A stretch of DNA of 64,000 nucleotides, from contig OY969702.1 of assembly GCA_963702055.1 (NCBI GenBank), positions 1,860,001 to 1,924,000 on the forward strand, in the 5' to 3' direction. Of this stretch, positions 57,270 to 64,000 are shown piece after piece. The stretch comes from CAWINX01 sp963702055 (GTDB lineage: Bacteria; Actinomycetota; Thermoleophilia; Solirubrobacterales; 70-9). Made by a program: the position numbers and the translations under genes. The notes beneath the pieces were generated by a model, which worked only from the letters and a program-made list of their open reading frames with translations, was not told the DNA's origin and did no database searches. Numbering within the stretch: position 1 is the stretch's first letter; each line of letters starts with the position of its first letter.

Positions 57270-57890
57270 ATGGGGACAATGAGGGACGGATTAAACCGGA
57301 TGATCGTTCGGGCTGGCCTCACTCCGAGAGTCCGCCGATTCCGATCGTTCCTTGATCCCGTCTGGGGCGGAGCATCCATGCTGGTTGGTGAATTAATTGG
57401 GAGATTCCCGAGTCGTTCTCTCCGTACATTGCTCGCTCGGAGAGTCCTAGGGATGCGGATCCATCCGACCGCGCAGCTTTACAGATGGCGTGAGGTGAGA
57501 GATTCGCAGGGCGTCTCGATAGGCGCCAATTCGACAGTTGGCTCTTGGGCCATCCTTGACGGCCGGCGGACCATAGAGATCGGGCGCAACGTCAACCTCT
57601 CAAGCGAGGTCGCGCTCTGGACGCTCCAGCACGACCCGCGCAGTGAGGACTTCACTGCAACCGGCGGACCGATCGTTATTGAGGACTATGCATGGATTAG
57701 TTTTCGCGCGACGATCCTTCCCGGGGTCACGATCGGAAGAGGTGCGGTCGTTGCCGCGGGTGCAGTAGTGGCGAAGGACGTACCACCAAATAAGATAGTT
57801 GGCGGAGTCCCAGCGAAGGTGATCGGTGAGAGACCGCGTAACCTCTCCTATAAACTTGGCTCGGCCGGAGTGTACTTCTGGTTTATCTGA
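57270..57890 (+). CDS. Hexapeptide-repeat acyltransferase (WcaF/maltose O-acetyltransferase type)
   Basis: 206 residues. Left-handed beta-helix repeats: VSIGANSTVGSWAILDG, IEIGRNVNLSSEVALWTLQHDP (the catalytic His is in LQHDP) and IVIEDYAWISFRATILPGVTIGRGAVVAAGAVVAKDVPPNKIVGGVPAKVI. It would acetylate a sugar of the locus polymer with acetyl-CoA. Start at ATG 57270 (MGTMRD); ATG 57279 is an alternative. The 210 nt before it hold no feature that I recognise. Confidence 0.9.
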   Translation: MGTMRDGLNRMIVRAGLTPRVRRFRSFLDPVWGGASMLVGELIGRFPSRSLRTLLARRVLGMRIHPTAQLYRWREVRDSQGVSIGANSTVGSWAILDGRRTIEIGRNVNLSSEVALWTLQHDPRSEDFTATGGPIVIEDYAWISFRATILPGVTIGRGAVVAAGAVVAKDVPPNKIVGGVPAKVIGERPRNLSYKLGSAGVYFWFI

Positions 57891-58044
57891 GCCAGTCGCC
57901 TAGGGGTGAGCTTGCGATGTGCATGAGGTGACCTACACTCGACTGTCTTTTGCCTGGCATGTGATTCCTCAAACCCAAGAGAGCACTAGATAACGGGCTA
58001 CACCATGGATGCACGGGCTGGTAAATCACCCTGACCGGACCCCG

Positions 58045-58455
58045 TCAGTGGCGTTGCGTGGAGCGGTTCTGGCTGGCGATCCGGCACGCCCGACGCTCGG
58101 AGAGGCCGAGGCGGTCTATCAGCATGCAGACCGCCCGACGCCTCCGGGACGGGCTCAGAAGTTTCCCTTGGCGATCTCCTTGTAGGCGCGGATGTCGAGT
58201 GTCTGGTCGGCCACGATCTGCTTGAGCTCGCGGTTCTCCTTCTCGAGCTCCTTCAGCCGCTTGGCATCGGCGGCCTTCATGCCGCCGTACTGGTTGCGCC
58301 AGCGATGCAGGGTCTGCTCGGAGACCCCAGCGCTTCGCTGCCTCGCCGACCGTCTTTCCCTCCGAGAGCATCTGCTCTGCGGTGTGCAGCTTGCGGATGA
58401 TCTGCTCGGGGGTGTGCCTCTGCCTCTTCACCTGCTTGCGTCCTCCTATGCTCAT
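58045..58455 (-). mobile_element. IS3-family insertion-sequence remnant (orfA frameshifted, orfB cut)
   Basis: The first frame reads KRQRHTPEQIIRKLHTAEQMLSEGKTVGEAAKRWG, the HTH of an IS3-type orfA. A frameshift follows near 58330, and the rest (VSEQTLHRWRNQYGGMKAADAK, the KELEKENRELK zipper, ending AKGNF and a stop at about 58157) is in another frame. orfB starts (SPSRRRRAVCMLIDRLGLSERRACRIASQ) but stops after RSTQRH at 58045. No terminal inverted repeats are seen and all the catalytic DDE residues are missing. Not mobile on its own. Confidence 0.85.
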
Positions 58456-58584
58456 TGTCGCGGGCGGGAAGGACTCTCAAACGGGGCGGACCGATTTCAG
58501 GGGGACAGGCCAACTCCATATCTTCGCTGTCTGTCGCGGTTGCATCGCTGGCACGGCAGCCCTTCGGTCTAACCTCAAGGTCGC

Positions 58585-60090
58585 TTACGCGGCCGGCAAC
58601 TTAACTAACGTGCGGCGGCGCCAGGGGGGAAATTCGAGCTTCTCAGGCAGGAAGCCACGGCGCGTTGCGATGAGCCAGTAGGGCAGCCCGTAAATCGTGA
58701 CCGACAGGGCGAGCCAAAACACCGCGGACAGCCGTCCGTCAGGTGTACCGACGAGAATGGTGAGCAGCGCTGGCGGAAGCGCTAGCCCAATCGCGAGCGC
58801 CCCAGTTGGCAGCGTGCCAGCTAATAAGTCTCGCGCCGAGAGCCTGAACCGTCTAAGAAATAATACGTTGAACACCACGCTGCCGAGTGTGACGGCCAGA
58901 ACGGTTCCTGTGGCAACCCCCCACAGCCCAAGTAAAAGGGCAAGCGGGATGGTGAACACGACGTTCAACGCGGCGATCAGCACCTGCTCACCCGACGCTA
59001 GACCGGGAGAGCCTGCGGCTACCGCAATCTGGGTACCGACTCCGGTATTTACGTTTACGAGGTACGCCAATGACAGAAATGGTATTAAGAGCGCGGCGTC
59101 ACCCGGCGCTGTCCCAAGCCATGCGGCTAGGAGAAACGGCGCGCTCACGGAGGTGATCGTGAGGAGCGGAAATGCAAGGGCGCACGTGCGAAGGGTATAG
59201 CGACGGAAGATCTCGCCGATTACCTCATGACCCTCCTCGACAATCCTGGCGGTCGCGGTTGGGATCATTGCAGAAACAGCTAGCAAAGCTGCACTCCGCA
59301 CGGCGATCACAACCCTCGAGGCGATTTCGAAGATAGCCGCCGCCCGCACGTCAATCATGAAAGCAATGATCACCTTGTCTGTCTCCAGGTTAACCAGATA
59401 TGCGACCGCCCCGATTTGGAGCTTTAGACCGAAGGGCAGGACCTCTTTTACTAGGCCGCGCGAGGGAACCGCAAAGTAAGGAGCAGGCCAAAGGTAACGC
59501 ATGGCGAAAAAGGTTGGGCCGATCGCGATCAGCCAGGCAATCGCGTTCGCGACCGCGAATACGGTGAGGTTGGAACTTGTGACGAGCGCCGCCACGCTGA
59601 GGGCGAAACTGAGACCCGCCGCTATCGTCATTGCCACGTTCGCTGGCACCATGCGGCGCTTGCCGTCGCCAACTGCGTTAAGCACTCCAATGAATCCGTT
59701 GGATGTGAAGATCGCGACGGAAGCGAGCAAGACGATCCGCATGTCACCCGTTCCAAGCACCCCGAGCTTTTCGCTCACGAGCGGCGCGATGGCGGCCGCA
59801 GCGGAAGCCGCGAGTAAACCTACCAATGCAATTGCAATTAAGCCCAAACCGACACACTCGCGAATCCGTTGATAGTTGCCGCTCGTGTCGTAAATAGCAA
59901 TGAAGCGGGAGAGAGAGCGGCCGATGCCAAGGTCGAGAAGGCCAGCGTAAGTCGCAAACGCGCCGGTGACTGCCCAGACGCCAAACGCATCGAGTCCCAG
60001 ACGCGCGATCATGAACGGCGCCAGGATGAAGTTAAAGACGTAACCAGCCAGAACACTGGCGGACTGCGCCAAGGTATTGCGAAATAGCAT
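58585..60090 (-). CDS. Polysaccharide flippase (Wzx/MATE-like, MOP superfamily)
   Basis: 501 residues with about 12-14 membrane segments, starting NTLAQSASVLAGYVFNFILAPFMIARLGLDAFGVWAV and containing GLLDLGIGRSLSRFIAIY, both typical of Wzx-type exporters. It would turn lipid-linked repeat units across the membrane for the Wzy-type enzymes on either side. ATG at 60090. Codon use is less GC-biased than in the first 45 kb. It runs opposite to the flanking genes. Confidence 0.87.
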   Translation of the reverse strand: MLFRNTLAQSASVLAGYVFNFILAPFMIARLGLDAFGVWAVTGAFATYAGLLDLGIGRSLSRFIAIYDTSGNYQRIRECVGLGLIAIALVGLLAASAAAAIAPLVSEKLGVLGTGDMRIVLLASVAIFTSNGFIGVLNAVGDGKRRMVPANVAMTIAAGLSFALSVAALVTSSNLTVFAVANAIAWLIAIGPTFFAMRYLWPAPYFAVPSRGLVKEVLPFGLKLQIGAVAYLVNLETDKVIIAFMIDVRAAAIFEIASRVVIAVRSAALLAVSAMIPTATARIVEEGHEVIGEIFRRYTLRTCALAFPLLTITSVSAPFLLAAWLGTAPGDAALLIPFLSLAYLVNVNTGVGTQIAVAAGSPGLASGEQVLIAALNVVFTIPLALLLGLWGVATGTVLAVTLGSVVFNVLFLRRFRLSARDLLAGTLPTGALAIGLALPPALLTILVGTPDGRLSAVFWLALSVTIYGLPYWLIATRRGFLPEKLEFPPWRRRTLVKLPAA

Positions 60091-60535
60091 TACGAGCCAC
60101 CTGACAAGTTATTGCTCTCCCCGTTGACAGGCAGAGATGATCCCGTAGCACCCCATACGCCGATCGCCGGATTTGCCGCTTGCTCCTTTGCCGCAACCCA
60201 GCGAGCCATCGAATACCCAACGACGCATACTAGGTTTCGTCGCCGAGGCGCCAAAGACCTCTTGTCCGTAGATCTCGATCGAGGAGGGCATGATGTCTGG
60301 CTGACGGTAGCGAACCCAAACTCGCCACAGTCCCCTCGAACGAGTGGCTAGTAGGTAATTCTGAGCATAGAGGAGCGATGAGCGACCGAACTCGCGGCTC
60401 AATCGGCAGACCCTCAAGGCGCTCTCTAGACGTTAGAACGCCCTGAAGCAACAAGCCTCGTTCCTCCGTCTCGGCTGGGATGTATTGTCCAGGCATGCTT
60501 TGCGGCGCCGCCGACACGCCAAAGGGCTGAATCCA
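60091..60535. other. Intergenic region without a confident gene
   Basis: About 445 nt between the divergent flippase and O-antigen-ligase-like genes. A minus-strand frame 60417-60109 (102 codons) contains YAQNYLLATRSRGLWRVWVRYRQPD-like text that does not look random and may be the start of a lost methyltransferase or glycosyltransferase, but it matches nothing I can name. No hairpin or operator is convincing. The region probably carries both promoters. Confidence 0.4.
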
Positions 60536-62005
60536 ATGGCTGGTTTCGCGCAGTCAAAGGGGGGGCGATTCATCCTCGTCGCCCTAGCCGGCACTGTCAT
60601 CGGAGTCGCGGTGGCGTTGGGGTTCGCTATCCCAGCTATGGCCGTTGCGTTGGTGATCGCATTCCTCGCCACGACCAGTCCCCTCGTTCATCCGGAGCGC
60701 GCCTTCATCGTGCTTGTCCTCCTGCTGGCACTCGTACCGGTTTACGCTTCACCTCAGATCGGCCATATCCTGCTCATGCCGGCGGCTGGAGCGGCCTGGA
60801 TTCTGGCCGGCGTCCTTATGTGGAGATGCCTGGTGCTGGACGGGTACTGGTTTCGGGCCACTGCGGTTGACGTTGCAGTCGGCGTATTTGCTCTGTTTAT
60901 GGCCGTATCGGCCACCTTGTCCCCGCAAGAAAATGTGTCCAGCTATCTAGAACTGGTGTTTTCCTGGGGAGGCATTTACGTGGCAGCGCGCCTATTGCTC
61001 CGAGAGACACATCGACCCACCTTCCTAGTGGCTACATCCTTTGCCCTTGTCACGGCCCTCTTGGCGCCGGTCGCGATTCTTGAGACAGCCGGGAGATCCA
61101 ATCCATTTTTCGCTTTCCAATTTGACCCCGTGCAATCTGCCGCATGGGCTAAAGAGGCGGGTCGCCTCGGACAAATGCGCGCAGAGGCTTCATTCGGACA
61201 CCCAATTGCGCTATCCATGTTCGCTGCGACCTCAGCGTTACTTTCCCTTGCGATGGCTATTAACACTGCTCAGCCGCGCAGCCGCCTCGTCTGGTTCGGA
61301 CTGGCGATCTTGGCGGTGGGTGTCCAGACGTTAACTCTCTCACGTACAGGATGGGTCATGCTAACGCTCGGCGTTGTGGTGCTCAGCTTGACTACCGCAA
61401 GCGGCGCCGCGCGCCGGCGCCTCATTGCGACTATTTTAGTTGCCCTCACAGTGGTGACTGCGACTTTGTTTGTGTCTACATCGTCCAGCCAACTGCAGTT
61501 GCTCTCTGGCTCCGGCATCGGTGCCGGAGCCGACATGACAGCTGGCAGTGCAGAGGTCGCGAATAGCGGGGCTGGTAGGACCGCGCTGCTGAATCGTGCC
61601 CTTCAACCAGGAGTCTTACAGGCATGGGGTAGCCCGGTCAACAGGATCACACCTGCAGTCAGCAATCCCACCGACTCCACTGACAATGAATATGTTTTGT
61701 TGGCTGAGGAATGGGGGCTGATTCCATTGGCCGCCTTCGTGCTGGTGGGGTTGACACTCATGCCACTAATCCTACGATCCCGATTCAGAGAATCCGAGCC
61801 GGTGGTAGCCCTGCCAATAGCCGCCTTCGCCTCTCTCGTCGGCCTGTTTTTCGTTGCCTTCATCACTCAGCAACAGCTGATGATCTGGCTGCTATTGGGC
61901 GCGTCGGGAGCGATTGCAGAGAGAGTGCGCAGTGTATCGAGGGTCCGACGACCACCCCATGGACCACGCCGACCTCGAACAGCGTTGTCGTCATCCGAGT
62001 CATAG
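60536..62005 (+). CDS. O-antigen ligase/polymerase-like membrane protein, second copy
   Basis: 489 residues from ATG at 60536; a frame from 60485 is also open. About 11 membrane segments (FILVALAGTVIGVAVALGFAI onward). LTLSRTGWVMLTLGVVVL and the later DSTDNEYVLLAEEWGLIPLAAFVLVGL form the Wzy/WaaL-type motif pair, although the H in HSLYL-type loops is replaced by NEYV. The central loop SSQLQLLSGSGIGAGADMTAG faces outside. Unrelated in length and detail to the copy at 53533, so one may polymerise and the other ligate. Confidence 0.8.
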   Translation: MAGFAQSKGGRFILVALAGTVIGVAVALGFAIPAMAVALVIAFLATTSPLVHPERAFIVLVLLLALVPVYASPQIGHILLMPAAGAAWILAGVLMWRCLVLDGYWFRATAVDVAVGVFALFMAVSATLSPQENVSSYLELVFSWGGIYVAARLLLRETHRPTFLVATSFALVTALLAPVAILETAGRSNPFFAFQFDPVQSAAWAKEAGRLGQMRAEASFGHPIALSMFAATSALLSLAMAINTAQPRSRLVWFGLAILAVGVQTLTLSRTGWVMLTLGVVVLSLTTASGAARRRLIATILVALTVVTATLFVSTSSSQLQLLSGSGIGAGADMTAGSAEVANSGAGRTALLNRALQPGVLQAWGSPVNRITPAVSNPTDSTDNEYVLLAEEWGLIPLAAFVLVGLTLMPLILRSRFRESEPVVALPIAAFASLVGLFFVAFITQQQLMIWLLLGASGAIAERVRSVSRVRRPPHGPRRPRTALSSSES

Positions 62006-62184
62006 GTCAACCGCCCTCCCACCTCCACCAGATCGCTTGACGGGCCATGAGGGCTCCTCGTCAAGGCTGGACCAGCGATACCCCCGCGGTCCATCTGTCC
62101 AGAACCAACACGAGCAAGTCGAACATACGTCCAGAGGGTCCGAATGCCGCTTAATGGTGCCGCAAACCAGCCGAAGACGCTTGC

Positions 62185-63273
62185 ATGCGAGATTTGGCGA
62201 CAAGCCATTTGGCCTCCGGCCGCAGGACGCTCTGCTCTCGGCTCGCTTGGATGACATTGGCGCTTTCGATGGCGGTGGCGACAGGTGGCGCCGGCACGGT
62301 TACTGCATTTGCGAACGCGACGAACGCCCGGGCTCATACCGGCCGGAAGGCTCGCCTCCGAGGCAGCGCGAAAAGGCAGGGCCAACTCATGGGCGTCTCC
62401 AATGCCCGCAAAGTTTACTCCCGTCCTCAGCCTTCACGGCAACACTCAACACCCGGCGCAATATCGATTCGCCCTACGCCAACACGGTCTCCTTCATCCG
62501 CCCCTTTGCCGACGCCCCCTCCAACAACCAGCCAAAACGATCTCCTTTTCAGCGGAAGCCATTTAGGCGATTTTTCGTTGATACAGGCGGCATCTGGAGC
62601 CGTGACCGAAGTTGGCGATCCCGCTGGCAGCGGCCATTCCGCCCTCAAATTCACCGTCAGCGACAATGATGTCTACCCGATCACCCCGACCGAGAATCCC
62701 CGCGCCCAAGCCGAAAGCCCAGAACTCATTAAAGAAGGAACTGAAGTTTGGACCTCCTTCAAGTTCTTTCTGCCTGCAAGCTTCCCCGATTCCTTTCCGA
62801 AAGCCAAAGTCTGGAATGGATCGTGGGTAGACTTGTACGAGGTATATGGTCCTCCTTTCGATGGAACGGCTCCTGTAGGAATCTCGATTAGGCCATTTAA
62901 AGGAAATGGACTTGGAATCGGGTGGCAGCGTAATAGTACCTACGGTGTAGATAGCCCTTGGGTGATGCCTTTGGTTAAGGAGCGGTGGGTTACCGTTCTG
63001 ACGCATGAGCGCTTCGCCACCGACGGATGGGTGGAAATGTGGATCGACGGCAAACGCGTTACATTCTTTGATCCCTCGGGCTTCGATTACTATAATCCGA
63101 ACAATGTAGCTCCCACGCAACGGCTTGAAATGGCCACAATGGACTCGAGCAACAACGAACGGCCCAACTACGCCAAGATCTCGAACTACCGAGATGTCGG
63201 AATGTTCGACTCCTTAACCGTGTACTTTAGCGGGCTGCAGATTGGTACTACCCGGGCTTCGGTAGACGGCTAA
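62185..63273 (+). CDS. Secreted polysaccharide-lyase-like protein (jelly-roll fold)
   Basis: 362 residues from ATG at 62185. Signal segment (LAWMTLALSMAVATGGAGTVTAFA), a Ser/Thr/Pro-rich linker (SIRPTPTRSPSSAPLPTPPPTT), then a beta-jelly-roll domain of the heparin-lyase-I/alginate-lyase kind: HSALKFTVSDNDVYPITPTENPRAQ, EVWTSFKFFLPASFP, WVTVLTHERFATDGWVEMWIDGKRV and an end with GLQIGTTRASV. Catalytic residues cannot be confirmed by eye. It may trim the exported polymer. It lies in the AT-richest part of the window. Confidence 0.7.
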   Translation: MRDLATSHLASGRRTLCSRLAWMTLALSMAVATGGAGTVTAFANATNARAHTGRKARLRGSAKRQGQLMGVSNARKVYSRPQPSRQHSTPGAISIRPTPTRSPSSAPLPTPPPTTSQNDLLFSGSHLGDFSLIQAASGAVTEVGDPAGSGHSALKFTVSDNDVYPITPTENPRAQAESPELIKEGTEVWTSFKFFLPASFPDSFPKAKVWNGSWVDLYEVYGPPFDGTAPVGISIRPFKGNGLGIGWQRNSTYGVDSPWVMPLVKERWVTVLTHERFATDGWVEMWIDGKRVTFFDPSGFDYYNPNNVAPTQRLEMATMDSSNNERPNYAKISNYRDVGMFDSLTVYFSGLQIGTTRASVDG

Positions 63274-63363
63274 CAATAGGCGTGCTGTGCATGGTGCGGG
63301 ACTTCCTGTAACTTAGTTAAAGATTCGCCTTGTTCGTTGAGGGAGCAGCATGCCATACCCTAC

Positions 63364-63999
63364 CTATGACTTCGCCATGGTTTGGTCGTATGCCTCCCGC
63401 TTTAACCGCAGCGCACGCCTGAGCCGGTGTCGATGCTCTGCTCGAACGAAGCGCTTAAAGTCCTCATCTTCCACGCGTTCGGCATGACGCCATAAGCAAA
63501 TTAGATATCCCCAAACAAACGCAAGGCCAGAGATCCCGAATGGGTGCTTCTTGACGGAGACCTTTGTGGACCTCATCAATACCCAGATGAACGAGTAACG
63601 CGCAATATACGCACATTGACCTTCTCGCATGCGGCCGCGAAGCTTTCCGTCAGAACTCCCAGTGGGTCGATGGTGTTTGGCCACTAGCTGCCGATTCCGC
63701 TCTGTCTGGAAACCATGCATGCGCGCGTAGGTTTCGTCGATCATGTCCCAGCCGAGTCGCTCCTGGATTCCCCCCACCGTCTCGAAGCATTCGCGGGTAA
63801 AGAGCTTCAAAGCGCCGTGCACATGGTAACTAGGCGCAGTTACCGATATCCAGCCCCCTGTCGGGCCCGCTCTCTCGATGATTGAGCCACCGGAAATACC
63901 GAGTTGCGGATTTCGCTCCATCTGCTCAAGGAGTCGTTCAAAGTAGACTGCCGGCAGTTCGATGTCCCCATCGAGCTTTCCGATATGGGTAAAAGCCCC
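63364..63999 (-). CDS. Family 2 glycosyltransferase, 5'-truncated by the window edge
   Basis: The frame is open to the right edge and reads GAFTHIGKLDGDIELPAVYFERLL before the ATG at 63921, so the start lies beyond the window. KLDGDIELP carries the DxD motif that binds the metal-nucleotide sugar in GT-A folds. GGWISVTAPSYHVHGALKLFTRECFETVGGIQERLGWDMIDETYARMHGF shows the acceptor-side region with the D-E pair of GT2 enzymes. The C-terminus has a hydrophobic segment (GLAFVWGYLICLW) and a basic tail. It adds a sugar in the polysaccharide locus. Confidence 0.85.
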   Translation of the reverse strand, partial: GAFTHIGKLDGDIELPAVYFERLLEQMERNPQLGISGGSIIERAGPTGGWISVTAPSYHVHGALKLFTRECFETVGGIQERLGWDMIDETYARMHGFQTERNRQLVAKHHRPTGSSDGKLRGRMREGQCAYIARYSFIWVLMRSTKVSVKKHPFGISGLAFVWGYLICLWRHAERVEDEDFKRFVRAEHRHRLRRALRLKREAYDQTMAKS

Positions 64000-64000
64000 A

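Noticed and set aside
1..64000. CRISPR arrays, rRNA genes, complete integrases, known riboswitches
   Set aside because: Looked for regular spaced repeats, conserved rRNA segments, tyrosine or serine recombinase motifs and typical riboswitch cores; none seen.

Overview
The window looks like chromosomal DNA from a high-GC Gram-positive of the phylum Actinomycetota. Class Thermoleophilia (Solirubrobacterales-like) is the best guess. This is inference from gene content: GC-rich code with many GTG starts, a six-gene mce operon, the order rpsF-ssb-rpsR-rplI-dnaB-purA, secreted proteins built on repeats like IGTSQIKNSAVT, and a TreT/OtsA-type trehalose pair. No complete rRNA or tRNA gene, CRISPR array or intact transposon is visible.

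Layout. (1) 1-8355: six tandem MCE-family genes, the first cut by the window edge, every junction overlapping by about 4 nt (ATGA or GTGA). (2) 8528-9316: a secreted protein of unknown function with a strong terminator. (3) 9373-17513, minus strand: rpsF, ssb, rpsR, rplI, a membrane protein, a MazEF-like toxin-antitoxin pair, dnaB carrying a 428-residue intein, a DnaC/DnaI-like helicase loader and purA. (4) 17554-25081, minus: a proline-rich protein, OtsA-like and TreT-like trehalose enzymes, a response regulator/histidine kinase/HtrA stress operon with the same order as mycobacterial mprA-mprB-pepD, and thiL. (5) 25113-33364: envelope genes (LPG-synthase-type membrane protein, GT87 mannosyltransferase, class A PBP, short MscS, CPBP protease, L,D-transpeptidase), an epimerase-like protein and pyrE. 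(6) 33327-37988: five related TetR regulators around a lipoprotein. (7) 38038-45560, minus: Mg2+-type P-ATPase, APC permease, proton P-ATPase, a phosphoketolase remnant and a frameshifted membrane gene. (8) 45669-47229: an odd repeat region with two truncated tRNA-Val-like halves, shared hairpins, a broken PIN toxin and an RNase HI-family gene. (9) 47371-52965: secreted and surface proteins, a universal stress protein and a glycoside hydrolase. (10) 52982-64000: a surface-polysaccharide locus (two O-antigen-ligase-like proteins, Wzc-type tyrosine kinase, acyltransferase, Wzx-like flippase, polysaccharide-lyase-like protein, GT2 glycosyltransferase) that becomes visibly AT-richer to the right and holds an IS3 remnant.

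Most genes serve the cell envelope: lipid or sterol import (mce), peptidoglycan assembly and cross-linking, envelope-stress sensing, mannosyl transfer and exopolysaccharide production. The strongest candidate for something undescribed is a two-copy 3'-end element at 18069-18169 and 26154-26244. It has a conserved palindromic core (CAGCTAATTAGCTG) inside variable but perfectly complementary arms, in the same orientation relative to the upstream gene, and in one copy it supplies that gene's stop codon. The second candidate is the tRNA-half/hairpin repeat family around the RNase HI gene.
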